Part shown: positions 18,195 to 24,994 of the stretch, in pieces | Position numbering within the stretch: the stretch's first letter is position 1 | Layout: every line of letters starts with the position of its first letter | NCBI GenBank assembly: GCA_039970095.1 | Contig: JBDVMP010000023.1 | Span: 29,305-93,304, forward strand | Length of the DNA stretch: 64,000 nucleotides | Direction: 5' to 3' | Origin: JAMZMI01 sp039970095 | GTDB lineage: Bacteria > Bacteroidota > Bacteroidia > Cytophagales > Cyclobacteriaceae | Translations under genes and position numbers: made by a program | The notes under the pieces: generated by a model | Database searches by the model: none | Told to the model about the DNA's origin: nothing | What the model saw: only the letters and a program-made list of their open reading frames with translations

Positions 18195-18261
18195 GACTTA
18201 ACCGAATCGTCATTCTGGTTTTTGTAGCGCAGCGGAGGAAGACCGGAATCTCATCATTTAT
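18195..18261 (+). repeat. Palindromic dispersed repeat, copy 2
   Basis: Begins GACTTAACCGAATCGTC and carries arms ATTCTGGT (18212-18219) and ACCGGAAT (18242-18249). Relative to copy 1 one arm has C to T, which keeps pairing through a G-U wobble in RNA. Loop sequences differ more than the arms. Confidence 0.75.
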
Positions 18262-18387
18262 AGTAGACCGAATAATCTTTTCTGAAGTTTAGAACCACCA
18301 TGCAAAACATGGCGGGAACGGAGGGACAGACCGGGCATAGTTAGTGGAAAATCCGCGCCTGATTGGTACTATTTCATGTCGATATAA

Positions 18388-18419
18388 CACGAGCTACAAG
18401 CTCGCGTTAGCTGGGGTGC
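18388..18419 (+). repeat. REP hairpin A
   Basis: CACGAGCTACAAGCTCG at 18388-18404 folds as CGAGCT-ACA-AGCTCG and is followed by CGTTAGCTGGGG. The same 17-mer occurs exactly at REP-B (reverse strand) and REP-C. The adjacent small gene ends inside this element and takes its stop codon from it. Confidence 0.8.
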
Positions 18420-18723
18420 AAATTTTAACAAGTTCCATTTCACGTCTTTTTCTAAATAATTTTAGTTCCCACGAATTTGATCTCTTAAATATTGAATCAC
18501 CAACATTGATATTCTTTTTCAAACATGTTGAGTAGTAACCCAAATATATATTCACTCCTTCAATTGTCACTGTACAAGAACCTTTAGAAGAGTACCGAAC
18601 CTCATCGACGATACCTTCAATTTGCTTGTCCACAAAATCTTCGCTCATTAACCGAGACCTATAGAAAATAAAAATTGTAGCTAAAAGAAAGCAACATAGT
18701 ACTGTTAACCCAATCTTTTTCAT
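18394..18723 (-). CDS. Small membrane-anchored protein of unknown function (paralog 1)
   Basis: About 109 residues from the ATG at 18723 (MKKIGL). Residues 1-25 form one hydrophobic helix (LTVLCCFLLATIFIFY); the rest is a small hydrophilic domain with INVGDSIFKRSNSWELKLFR. It resembles the protein at 20180-20563 in length, order and the VGDSI-K-S-E-R pattern, so the two are paralogs. The last residues, ANASL and the stop, are encoded by REP-A, which suggests the REP replaced the native 3' end. Function is unknown; an upstream in-frame extension to 18804 lacks a good start context. Confidence 0.5.
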   Translation of the reverse strand: MKKIGLTVLCCFLLATIFIFYRSRLMSEDFVDKQIEGIVDEVRYSSKGSCTVTIEGVNIYLGYYSTCLKKNINVGDSIFKRSNSWELKLFRKRREMELVKICTPANASL

Positions 18724-18834
18724 CACTTCGGTTCCAAAATTATACTCGAATAACCTACACCAGCGGGAAGAAAAAAAGCTTTGAATAAAAAGCACGAATT
18801 GCAAATCCTCGCCAATTGGATGAAGCCCCTTTCG

Positions 18835-19232
18835 CTAGTTAACATTAGCTCTCAAATAGATTAAAACGAACATTAGTACCATGGAAACTAACCCATACAT
18901 AAGAGCATTTCTTGCCCCTGCCCGACGTTGTTCTAGTGGTTTTTCTGAGTACTCCTGTATTGTTTTTTCCTGTTTACTTTTTGGAAAAAAATATAATTCA
19001 TCAACACCATCAACAAAAAAAAAGGAATACCAACCTCCTTTTTAGCCACTTTTTGAAACAAAAAATCAAAACTAAATGGAAGTAAAATATCAACAAATGC
19101 TACTAGACCCACTATGTTAACCAATTGTATAAAAGCTAAAACGAAAAGAGTAGTTCCGCTAGATGCAGAATGACCATCCCCTTTCACAAGGGACTTATAA
19201 ATATGATAGAACCCTTTCTTATAAAAATTCAT
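18835..19232 (-). pseudogene. Frameshifted membrane protein, possible immunity partner of the HINT fragment
   Basis: The frame from the ATG at 19232 runs to a stop at 18933 (99 residues). After an A9 run at 19015-19023 (T9 in the coding strand) the next frame continues with natural-looking sequence: VDGVDELYFFPKSKQEKT, then EKPLEQRRAGARNALMYG and a second hydrophobic helix, stopping at 18835. One extra T would restore a protein of about 132 residues with two membrane helices (about 29-53 and 110-130). Its ATG overlaps the stop of the HINT frame by four bases, the arrangement expected of a toxin-immunity pair. It is a pseudogene, a sequencing slip, or a slippage-switched gene. Confidence 0.55.
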
Positions 19233-19495
19233 TTTTCTTCAATTACTGCATCAGTTTTTAATTGTTCTATTTCATTGCCCGAACTACTAATTTTCACAAT
19301 ATTCTTATTGTGAACCAATATTTTCGATTGAGTTATAAAGTAATTATGATTGCCGTCCACTTCAATATTATGGACTTTTATAGGTTTATTCAAATTCAAA
19401 ATTGAAGAGACTTCAATCAAAGAGCCTTTGCAAATCTGAAGTAAGTCCCAAGCTGGCGCGAGCTTGTAGCTCGTGCCAATACTAATCCAGAAACT
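19229..19495 (-). pseudogene. C-terminal remnant of a polymorphic-toxin HINT domain
   Basis: The frame reads KGSLIEVSSILNLN, then IEVDGNHNYFITQ and KILVHN, followed by ~24 residues and a stop. The VxNxEVxxNHNYF...ILVHN pattern is the conserved end of the pretoxin-HINT self-splicing domain found before toxin tips in polymorphic toxins. There is no ATG; the frame is open back through REP-B into the 3' end of the RAYT gene, so the N-terminal part has been lost. The region after VHN is too short for a known toxin domain. The next gene overlaps the stop by ATGA. Confidence 0.6.
19449..19477 (-). repeat. REP hairpin B (inverted, at the 3' end of RAYT)
   Basis: On the minus strand this reads GGCACGAGCTACAAGCTCG followed by CGCCAGCTTG. 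It contains the exact 17-mer of REP-A and REP-C and starts 4 bp after the RAYT stop codon. With REP-C it forms an inverted pair around the transposase gene. Confidence 0.8.
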
Positions 19496-20033
19496 CTATT
19501 TCCAGTAGGCCCTTGCCCCCTGAATAATCAACCGCACTACTGTACTTCCAGTATTCAGCTTCTAGCACAAAACCGGCCTCCACCGGGTTTTCATGAACAT
19601 AAGTAACTTTTTGATCAATAACATGATTGCTCCATAACTCAATTGGTTTATTGTGTTGCTGCCAAAATTGCCTATTTTGGACATTACTGTTTTTCGTGCC
19701 TGCTCTTTTCATCATCCACATTAAAAATTCCTTTCGACTTTCCTGAGGATCTTCCAAAATCATTGACTGCATCTTTTTGGAAGTAAATGTCTTGAAAGAT
19801 TTGATTAGGTCTCCTGGATTATAATTGGTGGCACTAAAGATCAAATGAACATGTGAAGGCATTAGGCAAAAGGCATGAATCCTCATCCCCAAATGCTCCT
19901 GACAATACCTAAAACTCTCTATTAGTACGTTAAAGTATCGATCCCGAACAAACACGTCCAACCAATACACAGTGGCAAAACTCACGAAATAAATACCCTC
20001 TGGATTTAAGAATTTATACTTCCTACTCATCAA
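19482..20033 (-). CDS. REP-associated tyrosine transposase (RAYT, Y1/IS200-like)
   Basis: 183 residues of the Y1_Tnp family. It has N-terminal RKYKFLNPEGIYFVSFATVY, the HUH pair H61/H63 in MPSHVHLIF, and the nucleophile Y145 in VTYVHENPVEAGFV; all catalytic residues are present. RAYTs cut single-stranded DNA at REP hairpins and are usually single-copy host genes rather than self-mobile insertion sequences. Inverted REPs flank it at 19449-19477 and 20149-20180, as expected for a REP-RAYT unit. An alternative ATG is the next codon. A decayed second RAYT fragment lies 2 kb away. Confidence 0.88.
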   Translation of the reverse strand: MMSRKYKFLNPEGIYFVSFATVYWLDVFVRDRYFNVLIESFRYCQEHLGMRIHAFCLMPSHVHLIFSATNYNPGDLIKSFKTFTSKKMQSMILEDPQESRKEFLMWMMKRAGTKNSNVQNRQFWQQHNKPIELWSNHVIDQKVTYVHENPVEAGFVLEAEYWKYSSAVDYSGGKGLLEIEFLD

Positions 20034-20148
20034 GCTAAAAATAGAAAGATTTATGTCTTATGTGCTGCAAAGGGCGAGGATTAAAGCTCACGGAAGTATC
20101 TCTCGTCTAAGACAAAGTGAACCAAATCAGCACAATACTTTTTATTTA

Positions 20149-20180
20149 GCCACGAGCTACAAGCTCGAGCTAGCGGGGGC
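20149..20180 (+). repeat. REP hairpin C (5' side of RAYT)
   Basis: CACGAGCTACAAGCTCG (20151-20167) followed by AGCTAGCGGGGGC. It lies 116 bp upstream of the RAYT start in the opposite orientation to REP-B. It abuts the stop codon of the small gene at 20180, just as REP-A abuts the paralogous gene. Confidence 0.8.
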
Positions 20181-20563
20181 TATTTACAACCAGCCATGAA
20201 TTTTTTTTCATATATCTCTCCATTCCGCAACCTTCTGATTACATAGAATTCCAAACTACCTGAGTCCTTCTTTATAATGTCGCCAGACTTCACATAGTCA
20301 AATAACCCACTGTAATCAAAATAATTAAGTGTAAACTCTCTCCCATCCGTTAGAACAATCATTGGGTAAGCATTGTCTTTATGCTTATATTTTTCACGAA
20401 TGGAATCCCTTATTTCCAAGGGAGACACTATTTGTTCCATGTATTGATCACATGTCCAAATACAGGACTCACAGCATAGAATCATCAATATAATTAATAA
20501 TAGCCTTAACTTATCCAAAATCTGATTAGTCAACTTCTCGGTTTCCAAAATCATAAATAACAT
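20180..20563 (-). CDS. Small membrane or lipoprotein-like protein of unknown function (paralog 2)
   Basis: About 127 residues from the ATG at 20563; a second ATG lies three codons later. A hydrophobic stretch (LRLLLIILMILCCESC) near residues 18-33 may be a membrane anchor or lipoprotein signal. The remainder contains YPMIVLTDGREFTLNYFDY, VKSGDIIKKDSGSLEFYVIR and a C-terminal cysteine. It is related to the protein at 18394-18723. No characterised family is recognised. The frame extends upstream to 20653, but that part lies in the duplicated ffh flank, so the later start is preferred. Confidence 0.5.
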   Translation of the reverse strand: MLFMILETEKLTNQILDKLRLLLIILMILCCESCIWTCDQYMEQIVSPLEIRDSIREKYKHKDNAYPMIVLTDGREFTLNYFDYSGLFDYVKSGDIIKKDSGSLEFYVIRRLRNGEIYEKKFMAGCK

Positions 20564-20578
20564 ATGATCTACCCGAAG

Positions 20579-20734
20579 TAAATGATTTGTAATCCACTTG
20601 GAACCTTCGTGGCAACAATGTCCTCTTATTAAAAGGCGACACAAATTCATCAAAAAAAAACTGAAACCAGTCAGAATCGCCTTTAAATCACATGGGAGTG
20701 CGACTATTTCAGCAGACCACCGAGAGCCTTTGCT
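20579..20734. repeat. Copy 2 of the ffh 3'-end direct repeat (native copy)
   Basis: Matches 17134-17287. This copy is continuous with the intact ffh gene, so it is the original. Read on the minus strand just after ffh, it holds CTGA-loop-TCAG followed by T9, and complementary GGCG/CGCC arms, which may serve as a weak ffh terminator; the copy near 17.2 kb has T7. Confidence 0.92.
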
Positions 20735-22023
20735 CCACCCATCTTGTTCATCGTTTTCATCATCTTGCGCATCTGATCAAACTGTTTGATCAACTGATTC
20801 ACTTGATTGATAGAGGTGCCACTTCCCTTGGCAATTCTCTGCCTTCTTTGACCATTGATGATGTCCGGGTTTTCTCGTTCCACGGGTGTCATAGATTTTA
20901 TGATTGCCTCAATGGGTTTAAGCGAGTCATCATCTATATCAATATCTTTGATGGCCTTTCCTACCCCAGGGATCATCCCAAGCAAATCCTTCATATTGCC
21001 CATCTTCTTGATCTGCTCCATTTGAGAAAGAAAATCATCAAACCCAAATTGATTCTTTTTGATTTTCTTATTTATCCGCCTCGTTTCTTCCTCATCAAAA
21101 GTCTGCTGAGCCTTCTCCACCAAAGAAAGAACATCTCCCATTCCAAGGATTCGATTGGCCATTCTATCCGGGTAGAAAAGATCGATGGCGTCCATTTTCT
21201 CTCCGGTACTGATGTATTTAATAGGTTTCTGAACCTCATTTCTGATCGAAAGTGCAGCTCCACCACGTGTATCACCATCGAGTTTGGTTAGAACCACGCC
21301 ATCAAAATCAAGACGCTCATTAAAGGTCTTTGCTGTATTGACTGCATCCTGCCCTGTCATGGAATCTACTACAAACAAAGTCTCTTGTGGCTGTATTTCT
21401 TTCTTAATGGAAGCTATCTCGTCCATCATCACTTCATCCACAGCCAAACGTCCTGCCGTATCTATAATCAGTGATTTCTTACCTGTTTCTTTTGCATGTT
21501 TTACCGCATTCTTAGCGATTTTCACAGGATCCTTTTCATCTACTTCAGTATAGACCTCCACTCCTATTTGTTCACCCAGAACCTTTAGCTGGTCAATAGC
21601 GGCAGGCCTGTAGACATCACAAGCAGCCAAGAGCACTGTCTTCCCTTGCTTCCTAAATTGATTGGCCAGTTTGCCGGTAAAAGTAGTTTTACCAGACCCT
21701 TGAAGTCCTGATATAAGAATTGTATTAGGGTTTCCAGACTGATCAATCGGAACATTAGTTTCACCCATCAAAAGCGTGAGCTCCTCAGCCACAATTTTGG
21801 TCAATAACTGACCTGGAGAAACAGCAATAAGTACATCACGTCCCAGCGCCTCCTGCTTGATTTTATCTGTGACATCCTTAGCCACTTTATAATTAACATC
21901 AGCATCTATTAAAGCTCTTCTTATCTCCTTTACAGTTGCTGCAACGTTAATCTCTGTTATACTTCCTTGTCCCTTTAGCGTCTTAAACGCTCTATCAAGT
22001 TTTACACTTAAATTATCAAACAT
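20704..22023 (-). CDS. ffh: Signal recognition particle protein Ffh
   Basis: 439 residues, the bacterial SRP54 GTPase. N domain (1-90); G domain with P-loop GLQGSGKTT (106-114), DTAGR (188-192) and TKLDGD (246-251); then the methionine-containing M domain ending QMRKMMKTMNKMGG. With 4.5S RNA it binds signal sequences on ribosomes and delivers them to FtsY at the membrane. The M domain is compact but complete. Its final 31 bp and downstream flank are duplicated at 17.1-17.3 kb, 3.3 kb away. Confidence 0.97.
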   Translation of the reverse strand: MFDNLSVKLDRAFKTLKGQGSITEINVAATVKEIRRALIDADVNYKVAKDVTDKIKQEALGRDVLIAVSPGQLLTKIVAEELTLLMGETNVPIDQSGNPNTILISGLQGSGKTTFTGKLANQFRKQGKTVLLAACDVYRPAAIDQLKVLGEQIGVEVYTEVDEKDPVKIAKNAVKHAKETGKKSLIIDTAGRLAVDEVMMDEIASIKKEIQPQETLFVVDSMTGQDAVNTAKTFNERLDFDGVVLTKLDGDTRGGAALSIRNEVQKPIKYISTGEKMDAIDLFYPDRMANRILGMGDVLSLVEKAQQTFDEEETRRINKKIKKNQFGFDDFLSQMEQIKKMGNMKDLLGMIPGVGKAIKDIDIDDDSLKPIEAIIKSMTPVERENPDIINGQRRQRIAKGSGTSINQVNQLIKQFDQMRKMMKTMNKMGGAKALGGLLK

Positions 22024-22147
22024 GTTCTATTGATTATTCCTGCCCGCAAAACTAATTAATCAGAGGAAGACGCAACTTAATTTTTTAGATTCAGTATTAT
22101 ATTATAAGTAGTACCTTGCATAACATAGTAACAATATCAGACTTATA

Positions 22148-22618
22148 ATGAAAACCAAATTCAATATTACCATTATCGCGCTTCTCCTTCTTTTCTCTTT
22201 TGATTCAATTGCGCAGGAGCGAGTAAAAGAGAAAGACATAATTGGAAACTGGAAACTTGTAATTGAAGTTGATGAAGCTTTTGACGATGCAAAAGAAGAG
22301 CTGGACGATGACGAGAGTATATTAGGTCGTATGATCCTATCGTCGGTTTCTGGATTTGTAGATGAAATACTAGAAGAGATTGATATCTATCTGGAATTTA
22401 AAAAAGGAGGCGAAGTAGAAGTACTTGTTGATGCATTCGGCGAAACCGAAACGGAATACACAAAATGGGCAATTGACAACAAAGGCCGTCTTTACATAGA
22501 GGATACCGAGCATTTCAGTTCTGATCACGACTACTGGATGATGAAAGACGGAATACTCATCGATGTGAGTGACGAAGACGCAGGCAAATATGTCTACATG
22601 GTAAATATGGATAAGTAA
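22148..22618 (+). CDS. Small secreted protein, lipocalin-like
   Basis: 156 residues with a clear signal peptide (about 1-22, ending SIAQ). The mature part is very acidic and starts with KEKDIIGNWKLVIEV, the opening strand pattern of lipocalin-like and related Bacteroidota periplasmic proteins, followed by alternating beta strands such as YLEFKKGGEVEVLVDAFG. Ligand and function are unknown. It is transcribed divergently from ffh with a 124-bp gap. Confidence 0.55.
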   Translation: MKTKFNITIIALLLLFSFDSIAQERVKEKDIIGNWKLVIEVDEAFDDAKEELDDDESILGRMILSSVSGFVDEILEEIDIYLEFKKGGEVEVLVDAFGETETEYTKWAIDNKGRLYIEDTEHFSSDHDYWMMKDGILIDVSDEDAGKYVYMVNMDK

Positions 22619-22728
22619 ATACCCAAAATAGGGTATTGTATTTTTAACTAAATTGCCTTCTCTTTGAATAAAATCACTTAAATGATTTTATTCATTGCAA
22701 ACATTTCAACCGGAATCGTTTTCGAACT

Positions 22729-22881
22729 ATGAAAGGCAAGAAATTCACTCAGACAATATTTATGGGATTTATATACGTTATCCTGTTATCCTTCTTTGGA
22801 TGCCAGGAGGGTTCTTCCCCAATTGACCTGGTAAAAATGAGTACGAATACCGTACAATCACTCTCCTTCCTACTGCCTTAA
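22729..22881 (+). CDS. Very short lipoprotein-like open frame
   Basis: 50 codons from ATG to TAA. Residues 10-25 are hydrophobic and end in LSFFGC, a plausible lipobox, followed by QEGSSPIDLV. The mature peptide would be only about 25 residues. It could be a small lipoprotein or the truncated 5' end of a lost gene. It lies 110 bp after the lipocalin-like gene with no obvious partner. Confidence 0.35.
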   Translation: MKGKKFTQTIFMGFIYVILLSFFGCQEGSSPIDLVKMSTNTVQSLSFLLP

Positions 22882-22899
22882 GTTGCTAGATTGGTCTTA

Positions 22900-23370
22900 C
22901 TATCTCTTAATAATCGGCTCCAATAAAGCCGGAGAATAGTTTATTGATTTCAAAGTCTTATCATCACCTTTACGGTAAACAAGAAATTTACCATCTTCCT
23001 CTTTGAAGTAGGCCTCTGTATCCTTTTCCTTTTTATAGAATGCTATTGTTTCTTCGGCCTCTTGTTGCGAAGAACACGCCTTGCTCATATTTGAGCGTTG
23101 TACTTCATTGAAAAGCTCAACAAATTTATCTCCAAGGCCAAACTCCAACACTGCACCTGACAATACATACTGAATGTCACAAAGTGCATCCGCAACCTCA
23201 ACCATATCATTGTCCTGAATAGCTTCCTGAAGTTCTTTTAGCTCCTCTACGATAAGGTCAACTCGCAAGTCGCACCTTGCTTTACTAGGTATCTGAGGGG
23301 TAGATAGTATTGGGTGCTTAAAAGTTTTATGAAACTCCGCTACCTGATTTAATGAGTCTATTTTATCCAT
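22900..23370 (-). CDS. MazG-like nucleoside triphosphate pyrophosphohydrolase family protein
   Basis: 156 residues from the ATG at 23370; a longer frame reaches 23442 but would overlap the small gene upstream. The sequence carries the all-alpha NTP-PPase signature: DLIVEELKELQEAI followed by EVADALCDIQYVLSGAVLEFGL, giving the EExxE and ExxD magnesium ligands. Such proteins hydrolyse (d)NTPs or related nucleotides to the monophosphate and PPi. The start is one base beyond the stop of the 37-residue gene upstream, so it is co-translated with the transporter operon. The physiological substrate is unknown. Confidence 0.75.
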   Translation of the reverse strand: MDKIDSLNQVAEFHKTFKHPILSTPQIPSKARCDLRVDLIVEELKELQEAIQDNDMVEVADALCDIQYVLSGAVLEFGLGDKFVELFNEVQRSNMSKACSSQQEAEETIAFYKKEKDTEAYFKEEDGKFLVYRKGDDKTLKSINYSPALLEPIIKR

Positions 23371-23371
23371 A

Positions 23372-23485
23372 TTATTTTTCTGAATTGGCTTTTTCCTTTT
23401 TGATTGCCAAAAGTAAGAAGTAGAGAAACCCTCCGAAAACAAGAGACAGATTAATTACCATGCTAATTACACTGATTGCATTCAT
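23372..23485 (-). CDS. Small membrane subunit of the NSS transporter (MetS-like), 37 residues
   Basis: An ATG 4 bp after the transporter stop opens a 37-residue frame: one hydrophobic helix (about residues 4-28, with VINLSLVFGGFLYFLLLAI) and a charged tail KKEKANSEK. This size, topology and position match the MetS-type small subunits that accompany NSS symporters in other bacteria. It ends one base before the start of the next gene. Its assignment rests on context and topology only, since such peptides conserve little sequence. Confidence 0.6.
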   Translation of the reverse strand: MNAISVISMVINLSLVFGGFLYFLLLAIKKEKANSEK

Positions 23486-23489
23486 AAAT

Positions 23490-24992
23490 TCAATCTTTAC
23501 AAAATTTTCGATAGAGAAATTTATTGATAATTAACCCCAAAAGAAGGACGGACCCCCACTGAGTGACTATGGTGGCATTGCTATATGTATCTAGCACATT
23601 CCATGCTCCCGATGGGGTAAACCAGGGATGCTCACTATACCCTTGAGACATCCACCAGTAAACCAATATGACACCAATGAATAGGTTAACAATAATGGAA
23701 TACTTAAAATAGGCATCAGGGACTTTAAAATCTGAGTCCCCATCAATGAACTCATGTTTGAAGCGGACTGCTCCATATTTGGCTGTTGCAAATGCGATAA
23801 ATAGTCCACTAATAACCAACCCAATCCCCCAAACCCAATCCTGGTTAGAGAAAAAATCAAGTGAATATGCTGACGGGAAACCAAAAATGGTAAAAACTAT
23901 AAACAGCGAAATCATCATTGTTTTACCACTGACACCTGCCTGTTCAAGGTTACTTTTCAATAGCTGTAGCATAGGCAAGAAAGAACTAAATGCAGCTAGC
24001 GTCAATGCCAAAAAGAATACGACTGACATAAAACCGCCTCCCGGTATCTGACTAAACAATTTGGGGATGATCGTAAATGTAAGTGCCTGACTGCCAGATT
24101 GAAGAAAAGAGACAGCCTCACTCTCGGTTGATGCCAATGCAAATACTGCCGGGAGGATAGCCATTCCAGCAAAGAGAGAGGCAGTATTGTTGCCAAAAGC
24201 GCCAATAAAAGTATTTAGCGTCACATCTTCTTTGGCTCGAGAATAAGATGAGATAGTGATCATCAGTCCCCAACCTGCTCCCGTGGACCAGGCCGATTGC
24301 GATAACGCCTCTATCCAAACAGTAGGGTTTTTGAAATGATCCATATTGACAGAGAACATATAATCAAGTCCCTTAAAACCATTTTCCATGCTTAGGGCAG
24401 AAACCGCCACGATCGCCAACAAAATAAACAGACTTGGAATCAAAACTTTGTTAGCTTTTTCCAGACCATTCTTAATGCCTTTTCCCACTACTATCAGCCC
24501 AATAATAATTATGAGCACATAAAGTGAGACGGTCGTAATACTTTTATTGGAAAGTTGATCCCACTGCTGATTGAGATAGCCGGGGTTATGTTCGAGTGTT
24601 TCTTTCAGGGAAAAATCACTTACCAGGCTTTGGAATAAATTCGATATGGCAATACCAAGATACTCAATGGACCAGGCTGTCACCACAGAATAATAAAAGG
24701 CGATACCCAGAGTACAAACGGTAATAAAAAAACCAAGCCACGTGAGTTTTTCCCCTGCGAGTTTACCGTAAGAGCCAATGACTCCACTTTTAAACTTTTT
24801 CCCAATAGAAAACTCAGCAAGAAGTAATGGTATAGACCAAATGAGCAGAAACAAAATCCATAAAACAATGAACGTGCCTCCGTACTGGCCAGCCAGGCGA
24901 GGAAACCTCCAAAGGTTTCCAGCACCTATTGCCATTCCCAATGACGCCAATATAATCCCCCACCGGTTGCTAAACTCCTGTTTATGAGGCAT
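23490..24992 (-). CDS. Sodium-dependent neurotransmitter/amino acid symporter (NSS/SNF family)
   Basis: 500 residues, LeuT fold with about 11-12 transmembrane helices. The N-terminal NRWGIILASLGMAIGAGNLWRFP is the signature TM1 of the SNF family, including the sodium- and substrate-binding residues. It imports an amino acid or related solute with Na+; the substrate is not predictable. It starts two bases after the OPT transporter stop and is followed by the small subunit, which suggests an amino acid or peptide uptake operon. Confidence 0.92.
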   Translation of the reverse strand: MPHKQEFSNRWGIILASLGMAIGAGNLWRFPRLAGQYGGTFIVLWILFLLIWSIPLLLAEFSIGKKFKSGVIGSYGKLAGEKLTWLGFFITVCTLGIAFYYSVVTAWSIEYLGIAISNLFQSLVSDFSLKETLEHNPGYLNQQWDQLSNKSITTVSLYVLIIIIGLIVVGKGIKNGLEKANKVLIPSLFILLAIVAVSALSMENGFKGLDYMFSVNMDHFKNPTVWIEALSQSAWSTGAGWGLMITISSYSRAKEDVTLNTFIGAFGNNTASLFAGMAILPAVFALASTESEAVSFLQSGSQALTFTIIPKLFSQIPGGGFMSVVFFLALTLAAFSSFLPMLQLLKSNLEQAGVSGKTMMISLFIVFTIFGFPSAYSLDFFSNQDWVWGIGLVISGLFIAFATAKYGAVRFKHEFIDGDSDFKVPDAYFKYSIIVNLFIGVILVYWWMSQGYSEHPWFTPSGAWNVLDTYSNATIVTQWGSVLLLGLIINKFLYRKFCKD

Positions 24993-24994
24993 TA

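Noticed and set aside
17288..20578. The block as a typical integrative element with integrase
   Set aside because: No tyrosine or serine integrase, relaxase or IS transposase with terminal inverted repeats is present; only the RAYT is found, which normally does not move whole blocks.
20692..21291. 199-residue plus-strand frame opposite ffh
   Set aside because: It is a shadow of the conserved ffh gene and is rich in His/Leu/Ile as expected from antisense codons.
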